Below are positions 1 to 5,382 of a DNA stretch of 6,425 nt, in pieces. Source of the DNA: Candidatus Woesearchaeota archaeon. GTDB lineage: Archaea > Nanobdellota > Nanobdellia > Woesearchaeales > UBA525. Every line of letters starts with the position of its first letter. Position 1 is the first letter of the stretch. A program made the position numbers and the translations under genes. The stretch spans positions 1 through 6,425 of the forward strand of contig DUGD01000052.1 of the NCBI GenBank assembly GCA_013331575.1, read 5' to 3'. The notes below the pieces were generated by a model, which worked only from the letters and a program-made list of their open reading frames with translations, did not search any database and was not told where the DNA came from.

Positions 1-312
1 GATCTTCGCGTTGCACGGGCCGATGCGCTGGATGATCTCCAATGCCGCCGCGACGATCGCGGTCTCTGCCTTGTCCAAAGAAGACGGGATGATGATCTCG
101 CCCGCGCTCTTGCCTTGCTTCGCGGTCACGTTGACCTCGATGCGGCCGATGCGTCCTGAGCGTTGCAGCTCGCGCAGCTCTAAGTCGTTGCCGAGAAGTC
201 CTTCGGTCTGCCCGAAGATCGCGCCGATGACGTCGGGGCGGTCTACTAGGCCGTCGATGGTGATGGAAGCGTGAACGATGTATTTAGCTGAAATCTGTGC
301 TATCTTTGCCAT
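1..312 (-). CDS. dnaG: Archaeal DnaG-type primase, N-terminal part (cut by window edge)
   Basis: The first 104 residues of an archaeal DnaG-like protein; the rest lies beyond the left edge. The translation begins [17 protein letters not shown] and contains the family blocks [54 protein letters not shown] and IGPCNAKI, which I recognise as the conserved N-terminal region of archaeal DnaG. The catalytic TOPRIM domain should follow outside the window. Archaeal DnaG is a TOPRIM primase that in several lineages also associates with the exosome and adds A-rich tails; that is family knowledge, not seen here. The ATG at 312 is preceded by a purine-rich GAGGG ribosome-binding site (complement around 319-323). 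Unlike its neighbours it has no TATA box about 27 nt upstream, so it probably has a long leader or is read from a promoter near 725-745. Confidence 0.96.
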   Translation of the reverse strand, partial: MAKIAQISAKYIVHASITIDGLVDRPDVIGAIFGQTEGLLGNDLELRELQRSGRIGRIEVNVTAKQGKSAGEIIIPSSLDKAETAIVAAALEIIQRIGPCNAKI

Positions 313-369
313 TGTGTTCCCTCGTGTATCGTCTACATCCGGGAGGAAGAAGTTCGCTGGCTTATCGGT

Positions 370-702
370 CTGTGATTACGTCCTCGAGGAGCGTCCTTTC
401 GTCTGACGCCTTGCTAGACTCTCGGTAATCGGTGATGAGCGTGATGTGCAAACAGTATTCCCCCTTTCGGCGCGTACAGTGCGCCTTTCTTCGGTTGTGA
501 CTTTTTCGATTGTGTGTTGCGCCCTTTTTCCTTGAGGAAAAAGAGTGGCGCCCGAAACACTAACTCCCCGGGTCATCGCTTGGCGTTCGCCGTAGGCTTA
601 GCGGGGTACTCTCGTGCCGGGCTGGAGCACCAGGGAGTATCTTTGACCGCATATCGATGCCTTGCGGCGCCGTTTAGTCGAGGAACCTTATCCTGATGCT
701 TT
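370..702 (-). ncRNA. Candidate structured RNA or long structured dnaG leader
   Basis: No convincing protein is encoded here; the short frames have low-complexity, Arg-rich translations. The stretch is packed with complementary segments. An end-closing pair is 381-387 with 678-684 (7 bp). One domain pairs 374-379 with 425-430 and 385-388 with 421-424, capped by 391-395 with 405-409. A long central hairpin pairs 514-523 with 547-551 and 556-560, then 525-531 with 536-542 around a 4-nt loop. Further hairpins are 622-625/630-633 inside 607-611/635-639, and 647-651/663-667. Pairs 566-570/602-606 and 571-575/644-648 cross, a possible pseudoknot. Minus-strand direction is favoured because TATA-like boxes at 724-733 and 736-745 predict starts near 700-713, and dnaG downstream lacks its own TATA. 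The roughly 300-nt size suits SRP or RNase P RNA, but I found neither family's conserved motifs. Pairings were found by eye. Confidence 0.4.
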
Positions 703-723
703 AGGCTAAAGGAACAGTTCCAA

Positions 724-745
724 CTTTAAAAGGTTTGTTATAAAA
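724..745 (-). promoter_or_regulatory. Two TATA-like boxes facing the dnaG-side region
   Basis: On the minus strand this AT-rich stretch contains TTTTTATAAC and CCTTTTAAAG. With archaeal spacing (start about 27 nt from the box centre) they would start transcripts near 713 and 700, just before the structured region 370-684 and then dnaG. The second box is nearly palindromic, so it could also be read on the plus strand; direction is inferred from the neighbouring structure. Confidence 0.4.
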
Positions 746-808
746 ATAAATAATTTCTATATGGTTGATAAATAATGATTACTACGGATGAGTGGTTAAA
801 ATAAGAAG

Positions 809-818
809 GTTTATAATT
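809..818 (+). promoter_or_regulatory. TATA box of the 840-2221 operon
   Basis: TTTATAAT at 810-817 is centred 27 nt before the ATG at 840, predicting a transcript that starts at or within a base or two of the start codon. The box lies inside a longer reading frame that could begin at GTG 792, which is why the shorter start at 840 is chosen. The flanking 730-800 stretch is very AT-rich. Confidence 0.65.
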
Positions 819-839
819 GAGCGTTGCTCAATAGCGTGT

Positions 840-1223
840 ATGACTTTGCGAGAAATAGTGCATCGATTGCGCTATGATGCGAGAATCTATTCTCATCCGA
901 TGGACTGCTGGGTGTGGGGGCAGAACAATGCTGTCTTCGCGCCATCAATGCCTCGTATCGATGGGAAATTCTGTTTCCACGATACTCCTTCTGTGCTAGA
1001 GAATATCGCGCAGGAACTGTTGCCCTTAGTCAACGATGGTACAATTGTCGGATTCAAGTATCATCCTCGTGTGGATGAAGATGGGGAGTATGCTGGACAA
1101 AATCCGCCGATGCTTGTCTACACACAGCAAGCGCAACGCACGGCAGTGGAGTCTTTCCTGAATCAACGTGGCGTGGATCATCGGTGGATAAAAACCGATG
1201 CGTTGGGTTTCACGCCGAAATAA
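840..1223 (+). CDS. Small unrecognised protein, faintly phosphothreonine-lyase-like
   Basis: Encodes 127 residues, soluble, with no membrane segment or signal peptide. I do not recognise it with confidence. The arrangement of GKFCFHD (42-48), a helix of about 50-64, GFKYHP (71-76), MLVYT (91-95), a helix of about 97-109 and WIKTDALGFTP (116-126) is reminiscent of OspF/LanL-type or Bles03/DUF1917-type phosphothreonine-lyase-like proteins, which show a beta strand with a basic residue, an internal FK, a short strand with a tyrosine or threonine end and a late D/F motif. That is pattern memory only, and enzyme activity should not be assumed. The ATG at 840 is chosen over GTG 792 because the TATA box sits 27 nt before it. 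It is the first gene of an operon, followed after 13 nt by a membrane protein gene. Confidence 0.8.
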   Translation: MTLREIVHRLRYDARIYSHPMDCWVWGQNNAVFAPSMPRIDGKFCFHDTPSVLENIAQELLPLVNDGTIVGFKYHPRVDEDGEYAGQNPPMLVYTQQAQRTAVESFLNQRGVDHRWIKTDALGFTPK

Positions 1224-1236
1224 TCTTGGTGCACCC

Positions 1237-1737
1237 ATGACTCTCGAAGAACGATTACGGCATCCGGCGGTCACTCTTGCCGCGCTCGCGACAACGGTCG
1301 CTGGCAATGGTGCGTACTTCATGACGCGCAAGGATAGGACTTCATTGCCGCCGATGATAGCAAATCACGTGGGTGATTTCGCCCCAACATGCTTTTTTGC
1401 AGTCAATGCAGTCATGGCAACGTCCATGATCGCGAATATCGTCGCTCCTCAACTCACTGGCTATCCTCGTCTTCAACGCACAGTGTTGCGATTGCCAGAA
1501 CTCAGTGTGGCGGCGTTCACATCGTACGTGGTGCTCGGCGAAACACTTTGCGATATCGTTCCTGGTAATTACTGTGATCCGTGGGATGCTCCTGCTGCCG
1601 TTCTCGCTGCCGCGAGTGGATATGTGTTTGCGAAAGGGATGATGTCTTCTTTGCGCGGTGTGAAACCGGTCGAGATGTCGCCGACTCGTGAGAGTGCGGA
1701 CTATTCGGACGTGAAACGGGGGAACTATGACTCTTGA
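1237..1737 (+). CDS. Four-helix membrane protein, family unknown
   Basis: Encodes 166 residues. Four hydrophobic segments are visible at about 11-29, 49-70, 86-108 and 117-135, followed by a polar, charged tail of about 30 residues (140-166). An even number of segments would put both ends on one side; the positively charged loop 78-85 and the RK pair near 31-32 help orientation only weakly. No catalytic motif or known family is apparent. The ATG at 1237 is preceded by GGTG at 1228-1231, a plausible archaeal ribosome-binding site, and sits 13 nt after the previous stop. A longer frame starting upstream at 1198 overlaps the previous gene without support. The end overlaps the next gene by 11 bp, implying translational coupling and a shared role with the downstream peptidase-like protein, perhaps at the membrane. 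Confidence 0.8.
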   Translation: MTLEERLRHPAVTLAALATTVAGNGAYFMTRKDRTSLPPMIANHVGDFAPTCFFAVNAVMATSMIANIVAPQLTGYPRLQRTVLRLPELSVAAFTSYVVLGETLCDIVPGNYCDPWDAPAAVLAAASGYVFAKGMMSSLRGVKPVEMSPTRESADYSDVKRGNYDS

Positions 1738-2221
1738 GACTTTATTGCACGCATGGTCTGCCAGTCCGTGTGCAAAGAACTTCTCCAACGCAGTGTATCG
1801 TACTGCGCGTTGCAGTCTCTTATTTGGTGTCGCTTATGCGGCTACCGTTCTTGTATCGGGTTACGGCATCCGACGTGACGCTCCAACTTTGACGCATGAT
1901 CAGGTTATTGCGGCGGTCAACGTAGAAAAACATCGGTTCGGTCTGGATGATAAGACCATCCGTGTCACGTTTACCGGCCCTGATACTATCAAGGCATCTG
2001 CTGGTCTACGTTTTGATGGCACGTATGAGATTACGCTCTCGCCCGACAATTGTATTCTCCCGTTGGTACGTCATGAGATGTATCATATCGGCGCGGGGCA
2101 TTGCGACGATGCGCATAAGCGTGCGCTAAACAGTGACGATCATATCGTCCCTATGCTGCGTTATCTCTTCATTAACGAGCCACAAGCAATCCTGTATAGC
2201 AGTCTCGCAGACAAGCTGTGA
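1727..2221 (+). CDS. Membrane-anchored HExxH metallopeptidase-like protein
   Basis: Encodes 164 residues. A hydrophobic segment at about 29-48 follows a polar, positively charged N-terminus (R26, R29), suggesting a single anchor with the rest outside the cytoplasm; direction is inferred. The sequence RHEMYHIGAGHCD (115-127) has the zinc-peptidase motif HExxH (H116, E117, H120), placed in a predicted helix. H125 gives HExxHxxxxH, one residue off the metzincin pattern; E151 in NEPQA, 31 residues after H120, is an alternative third ligand of gluzincin type. The catalytic fold is very small for either class, so it may be a minimal peptidase or a degenerate one. A GGGGGAA purine run precedes the ATG at 1727, which lies 11 bp inside the preceding membrane gene. 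Stop TGA is followed within 10 nt by the TATA box of the next gene. The motif is seen; the activity is inference. Confidence 0.82.
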   Translation: MTLETLLHAWSASPCAKNFSNAVYRTARCSLLFGVAYAATVLVSGYGIRRDAPTLTHDQVIAAVNVEKHRFGLDDKTIRVTFTGPDTIKASAGLRFDGTYEITLSPDNCILPLVRHEMYHIGAGHCDDAHKRALNSDDHIVPMLRYLFINEPQAILYSSLADKL

Positions 2222-2227
2222 TGCAAC

Positions 2228-2239
2228 ACCTTTAAATTC
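2228..2239 (+). promoter_or_regulatory. TATA box of the DUF4346-like gene
   Basis: CCTTTAAATTC with TTTAAA at 2231-2236 is centred 27-28 nt before the ATG at 2261, as expected for a leaderless transcript. It begins only 8 nt after the stop of the preceding operon, so the DUF4346-like gene has its own promoter despite being on the same strand. A short run of five T at 2249-2253 lies between box and start and might serve as a weak terminator for the upstream operon. Confidence 0.65.
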
Positions 2240-2260
2240 TCTCGGCGCTTTTTGACGTGT

Positions 2261-2692
2261 ATGCGCATCACTTCAGCGACGGAGACTGAGCGGAAGAAGC
2301 ATCCCTATCACCGCCCTGCGTTCATCAAGAAAGCGGTGGGCGTCAAACCAACGCGCGTGGCCGCGAGCTACGACTCGCGAAAAGAATTTCGCCTCGACCC
2401 GGCCGGTTACTTCATCATCAAGGTGTTCTACGCAAAGAAGCTCATCGGCGCGCGCTTCTGCACGAACGACCACGTGCCACGCTACGACATCACGGGCAAA
2501 GCGGCCGAAGAGATAGCGCAGACGATCGCGCGCATGCACCTCGTCACTGCTCCGGGCCACTTTGCGTACCTCGGGCATGAGTTGCACAAGGCAGAGGTGG
2601 CATTGAAGCTCCACCTCAACTTCGTCCAGGACTCGCCTCTCGACTATGCGAAGAAGACGAAGAAGAAAGAATCCGATAATCTGCCGGAGTGA
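2261..2692 (+). CDS. DUF4346-like protein (possibly pterin/C1 linked)
   Basis: Encodes 143 residues, soluble, with a basic N-terminus and a Lys-rich tail (131-136). Recognised by the blocks LDPAGYFIIKV (45-55), TGKAAEEIAQTIAR (78-91) and HFAYLGHELHKAEVALKL (100-117), which match my memory of DUF4346: an LDPxGYF strand, an AEEI helix, and HAAYLGRELAKAE. DUF4346 is known mostly as the C-terminal region of archaeal dihydropteroate-synthase-like proteins and as stand-alone proteins; its function is unknown to me. Start: the ATG at 2261 is 27-28 nt after a TATA box; a frame from TTG 2252 would be longer but lies before the expected transcript start. It faces the COG2521 gene with only 18 nt between the stops. 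A role alongside the nearby ThyX in folate or methanopterin chemistry is inference from family association. Confidence 0.85.
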   Translation: MRITSATETERKKHPYHRPAFIKKAVGVKPTRVAASYDSRKEFRLDPAGYFIIKVFYAKKLIGARFCTNDHVPRYDITGKAAEEIAQTIARMHLVTAPGHFAYLGHELHKAEVALKLHLNFVQDSPLDYAKKTKKKESDNLPE

Positions 2693-2700
2693 ATATCTCC

Positions 2701-2714
2701 GTGATCTTTCTCAC
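2701..2714. terminator. Weak hairpin between convergent genes
   Basis: GTGA (2701-2704) and TCAC (2711-2714) form a 4-bp inverted repeat around a 6-nt pyrimidine-rich loop in the 18-nt gap between the two converging stops, overlapping the first bases of the minus-strand stop. It is short and lacks a long T run, so terminator function is only a possibility. Confidence 0.15.
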
Positions 2715-3514
2715 GACGCCACGACGTAGTTCTCTTTCGCGTAACGCTCTACCTTCGAGAACCCTGCTTTCCGCAGGCGCGCGATGACTTCGGCGGGGAA
2801 ATCGCGCCCTCGTGTCATGCCGTGGTCCGGCAGGTAGTGGTAGAGTGTGCCTCCCTTCTTGAGGATGCGGCGCATTTCGTCATAGTTCGTCTGCGAGAAG
2901 AAGTTGCCGGAGCTGCGTGGCGTGCCGCCATCGAGGATGATCGCGTCGAATGTCGCCACGTCGCACGTTTTGGCGTACTCGCACACGTCGCCGTTCACCT
3001 GCTCGATGTTTTCTTTGTGCAGGCCGTCCGACCAGGGATTGAGCTCCTGCACGCGCAGAACATGCGGGTCATTCTCGACAGTGATCACGCGCGCAGCACT
3101 CTTCGACGCCGCAATCGCGGTGTAGCCCAGGCCGGTTCCTGCGTCTAACACATCGCCGTTCATCTTCCCTGCCGCGGCATCCGCTTCGATGCGCTTGATG
3201 AAATCCCACTTGTGGAATGGTGTCGCGGAGACTTTCAGCATTGGCCTCCCTGCTGTCTCGACGAGCTCGTACACCTGGCCAGTCTCCTCTCCGGTGAACC
3301 GGATGCGCACGAAGTTTCCTTCGAAGAGCGCGAAGATGGTCTTTTCATCCTCCTTTACGTTAGGCAGGACTACAATTGTTCCATCGGGGAGCGTGATGTT
3401 CTCTCCGTCAACCATGATCTTTTTTGTCGTCAGGCCACAGTCCGGGCTGGTCTCAACGCCTCCTTTTTTTCCACGTAATGTCCGGATGTCGGACGGTCGG
3501 AGCAGGAATCGCAT
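2711..3514 (-). CDS. Archaeal SAM-dependent methyltransferase, COG2521-like
   Basis: Encodes 267 residues. The N-terminal ~95 residues form a beta-rich, OB/PUA-like lead-in without clear family motifs. The Rossmann methyltransferase core follows: motif I VLDAGTGLGYTAIAA (122-136) for S-adenosylmethionine, acidic E147 in ITVENDP for the ribose, LNPWS (158-162), GDV (175-177), and IILDGGTPR (192-200). The signatures LNPWS, LYHYLPDHG and RGRDFPAEVIARL (235-247) recall the predicted archaeal methyltransferase family COG2521, whose substrate is unknown to me. In that family motif IV is usually a DPPR-type sequence; here it reads DGGTPR, so the substrate pocket may differ. The ATG at 3514 is chosen because a TATA box lies 27 nt upstream; an in-frame GTG at 3559 would give 15 extra basic residues. 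It shares strand with ThyX upstream but has its own promoter. Confidence 0.88.
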   Translation of the reverse strand: MRFLLRPSDIRTLRGKKGGVETSPDCGLTTKKIMVDGENITLPDGTIVVLPNVKEDEKTIFALFEGNFVRIRFTGEETGQVYELVETAGRPMLKVSATPFHKWDFIKRIEADAAAGKMNGDVLDAGTGLGYTAIAASKSAARVITVENDPHVLRVQELNPWSDGLHKENIEQVNGDVCEYAKTCDVATFDAIILDGGTPRSSGNFFSQTNYDEMRRILKKGGTLYHYLPDHGMTRGRDFPAEVIARLRKAGFSKVERYAKENYVVAS

Positions 3515-3530
3515 TCTCTTCCGTATACGT

Positions 3531-3556
3531 CTAGCGCTTTTATGCTTTGCTAGCGC
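3531..3556 (-). promoter_or_regulatory. TATA box with flanking direct repeat, methyltransferase gene
   Basis: GCATAAAAG at 3537-3545 on the minus strand is centred about 27 nt upstream of the ATG at 3514, implying a leaderless message. The heptamer GCGCTAG occurs on both sides of it, at 3550-3556 and 3531-3537, 19 bp apart (nearly two helical turns). A regulator could bind the pair and block or recruit the basal factors; that is inference. The repeat is short enough to be coincidental. Confidence 0.55.
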
Positions 3557-3580
3557 CACGCGGGCCGTTGCGCCGTCGAT

Positions 3581-5140
3581 TCATCGTCTGTTACGTGTGC
3601 GTTCCTTCATCTCGTAGAATCTGTCTTTGCCGCAGACGTGCTCGAGCATGATGGGACTCGTGGGTTGCACGAGCGCGACATAATCGCCCGCCAGTTGCCG
3701 GATATCCCATTGCGCAGGCAGGTTGAGCCGCTCTGTGCCGAACGCGTGCACCTGGCGGTTGTTCGCGTCAAGAAGCACCGCGCGGCGGTGCGCGTTCGTG
3801 AGCGCGTAGGTCGCTATCTCGCGGCCTACGCCTGCATCGATGAGATCACCATACAGTGTATCCGCGTCATCCATTATATCAGTGAATTGTTCTTCTAGCC
3901 CGGCGCCTGATATCGATGGCGGGATGGTGCGTCCGAGCGTCGGATCGTATCCTTGCGTGATGAGCGTGTTCATGCGATGGCGTTTCATCTGCGCGAACGC
4001 GCTCGCGCTCATGGTCAGTTCCGCGACGCGGTCGCCGAGCTCGTACTCGCGCAGTTTCGGGTCGTGCTTCTCTTGGTATGCATCGGCCTTGTCGCGCAGT
4101 TCGCGGCGTTGCGCCGCATCCATGTCTCGCGTCATGCCCAATGCCAGTTCGAAACATACGTCGCTCGTCGAGAATACTATTCCTGCGAGTTCGGCTTCAT
4201 CGCGTTGCAACGGGTAGAACAGACGAACGTCGCCGCGTTCGCTCGTGTGGCGTGCCCATGGGATCAGCGCGAGTCCTTCTTTGAGTGATGCGACATACTC
4301 CCGGAGCGCGGAGCGTGTTTTCATGAAATACGGTGTCGCGGCGGTGTATTTGATGATCGACGGCGCGATACCGTCGACCTCAGAGAAGATATCGTTCCCA
4401 ATAGCGCGGAATTCCTCTACTCTCGAACTACGCAGTTTTGAGATGAGTGTCTCGAGGTTCCGTGCGCTCACGGTGAGGCCGAGCTGCGCTTGTGTCGCCA
4501 TCGACAAGACATAGCGAGCGTCCTCTTTCGCGTAACCGAGGAGCGTCTCCTCTTGTTTTTTTGGTTTGTCGGCGCAACCGAGCGATGTGAAGTTCTCCGA
4601 GTAGTCCTGCGTCCGATGCCACGTGAGCAGGGTATCGATGTGCTTCTTGTAGAATGCATTTTGTCCTTCGATGTTCTTGATGATCGCGGACTCGAATTCT
4701 GTGCCGATCAGTTCCTTCGGCAGGACGAAATCGCCGTCGAGCATGATGTAGCGTTGCGATTTTTCGGTGTAGGATTGCAGTCGTTTCTCTTCGATTGCCT
4801 CCACTGCGAGGCGTGAGATGCCCATGATGTCGAAGTTGAAGACTGCGTGTTCTGCGATGGATTTGTGCCCGAGGCCGAAGTTGATCGCCTCGTAGGATTT
4901 CCTCGCCTGTGCGACGTCTTGGCGCGCTTTTTCCCGGAGTTTCGGGATGGGATCGGGGTCGCGGGATATGCGGGCGTACGACGCCGCTATGGTTTCGGGT
5001 GCGAGATTTTCGAGGAGGTACAGTGCGTGCGCGACCTCTTTCTGTGTCGGATTGTCTGCGCGCAGTGTGGCGATAGCGTCATTAAGCCCGTCTCTGTCGA
5101 TCGTCATTCCTGCCAATACTATCTGCCTGGCTCCTGCCAT
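3581..5140 (-). CDS. thyX: Double-domain ThyX-like flavin thymidylate synthase
   Basis: Encodes 519 residues, over twice the usual ThyX length of about 220-250, apparently two ThyX folds in tandem. ThyX makes dTMP from dUMP using FAD, NADPH and methylene-folate. N-terminal domain: GHKSIAEH (91-98), FNFDIMGISR (101-110), SYTEKSQRY (123-131), EDARYVL (206-212) and ARNLETLISKLR (226-237), all typical ThyX blocks. The signature RHRxxSxNxxSxR appears as E118-K119-R120, S123, T125, S128, R130. C-terminal domain: KRHRMNTLITQGY (386-398) keeps R387-H388-R389 but has T392, I394, G397 and D399 at the later positions; NNRQVHAF (460-467) and R471 before PAQWDIRQ (475-482) match the ThyX R...AQWEI region. 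The signature is thus split between domains. ThyX proteins of over 500 residues are known to me in Chlamydia. The ATG at 5140 has GGTGGTGG 4 nt upstream. Which half is active is not known. Confidence 0.9.
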   Translation of the reverse strand: MAGARQIVLAGMTIDRDGLNDAIATLRADNPTQKEVAHALYLLENLAPETIAASYARISRDPDPIPKLREKARQDVAQARKSYEAINFGLGHKSIAEHAVFNFDIMGISRLAVEAIEEKRLQSYTEKSQRYIMLDGDFVLPKELIGTEFESAIIKNIEGQNAFYKKHIDTLLTWHRTQDYSENFTSLGCADKPKKQEETLLGYAKEDARYVLSMATQAQLGLTVSARNLETLISKLRSSRVEEFRAIGNDIFSEVDGIAPSIIKYTAATPYFMKTRSALREYVASLKEGLALIPWARHTSERGDVRLFYPLQRDEAELAGIVFSTSDVCFELALGMTRDMDAAQRRELRDKADAYQEKHDPKLREYELGDRVAELTMSASAFAQMKRHRMNTLITQGYDPTLGRTIPPSISGAGLEEQFTDIMDDADTLYGDLIDAGVGREIATYALTNAHRRAVLLDANNRQVHAFGTERLNLPAQWDIRQLAGDYVALVQPTSPIMLEHVCGKDRFYEMKERTRNRR

Positions 5141-5144
5141 GATA

Positions 5145-5152
5145 CCACCACC
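5145..5152 (-). promoter_or_regulatory. Strong ribosome-binding site of thyX
   Basis: On the minus strand GGTGGTGG stands 4 nt before the ATG at 5140. The TATA box is centred about 40 nt from the start, so this message should carry a leader of roughly 12 nt with a Shine-Dalgarno element, unlike the leaderless neighbours. The site supports the chosen start over the internal ATG twelve codons further in. Confidence 0.6.
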
Positions 5153-5173
5153 GACGCGGCGCTGGCATTATGG

Positions 5174-5185
5174 GGTATTTAACAT
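5174..5185 (-). promoter_or_regulatory. TATA box of thyX
   Basis: TGTTAAATACC on the minus strand, core at 5176-5183, predicts a start near 5153 and a short leader ending in the GGTGGTGG site. About 45 bp away on the plus strand lies the TATA-like box of the candidate RNA at 5250, so the two are divergently transcribed from a shared intergenic region and could be co-regulated. Confidence 0.55.
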
Positions 5186-5223
5186 TTTAGCATCTGAGAA
5201 CTATGCGCTGGAGTTAGGGAATG

Positions 5224-5234
5224 GATATTTATGT
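5224..5234 (+). promoter_or_regulatory. TATA-like box of the candidate RNA at 5250
   Basis: GATATTTATG at 5224-5233 would start plus-strand transcription around 5250-5258, which coincides with the 5' strand of the predicted closing helix (5250-5254). Spacing to 5250 is slightly short for an archaeal TATA box (about 20 nt from the centre), so the exact start may be a few bases inside the helix. Confidence 0.4.
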
Positions 5235-5249
5235 ACTTGAGTAATGCCT

Positions 5250-5374
5250 AGTGCTTAAGCGCGAAGAGAGTCGCCTTGGAGTAACTCAGGAGGCGAGATG
5301 CAGCAGCCTCGCCGACGTAAACCATGCGCACAGCATAAACGCTCCGCGACTCTCAGGGTTTACGAGACTGCACT
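5250..5374 (+). ncRNA. Candidate pseudoknotted small RNA, copy 1
   Basis: No protein frame here is convincing, but long exact complementarities are. P1: AGUGC 5250-5254 with GCACU 5370-5374. P2: GAGAGUCGC 5266-5274 with GCGACUCUC 5346-5354 (9 bp). Inside P2 are three hairpins: 5275-5277/5288-5290 with G5278 bulged and 5279-5281/5285-5287; 5292-5297/5308-5313 (6 bp); and 5324-5327/5333-5336. CGUAAACC 5316-5323 pairs with GGUUUACG 5357-5364 (8 bp) and crosses P2, giving a pseudoknot. The order P1, P2, hairpins, crossing helix, P1' is like the P1/P2/P4 core of RNase P RNA, but conserved RNase P sequences are absent and the RNA is far smaller. The 5' third recurs at 6366. Divergent from thyX and convergent with the small membrane gene ending at 5383. 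No tRNA, SRP or known riboswitch motif was recognised; function unknown. Confidence 0.6.
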
Positions 5375-5382
5375 GTGTCAAC

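Noticed and set aside
432..438. C box GTGATGA of a C/D guide RNA
   Set aside because: No CTGA D box at a suitable distance downstream, and the surrounding pairing does not form the terminal kink-turn.
376..576. 66-residue reading frame on the minus strand upstream of dnaG
   Set aside because: Arg- and Thr-rich low-complexity translation without a promoter or ribosome-binding site; the DNA is better explained by RNA structure.
374..684. SRP RNA or RNase P RNA identity for the region upstream of dnaG
   Set aside because: Size fits, but the GGAAGG...AGCA-type helix 8 motif of SRP and the GAGGAAAGUCC and later conserved regions of RNase P were not found on either strand.
714..733. tRNA T-loop-like GTTCCAACT
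   Set aside because: The flanking bases cannot form a 5-bp T stem, and no acceptor or anticodon arm is found around it.
792..839. Longer N-terminus of the first plus-strand gene from GTG 792
   Set aside because: The TATA box at 810-817 lies inside this extension and is 27 nt before ATG 840, so the extension would not be transcribed.
3515..3559. GTG 3559 start of the methyltransferase, adding 15 residues
   Set aside because: The TATA box at 3537-3545 falls within it and fits the ATG at 3514; the extra residues are basic and not family-like.
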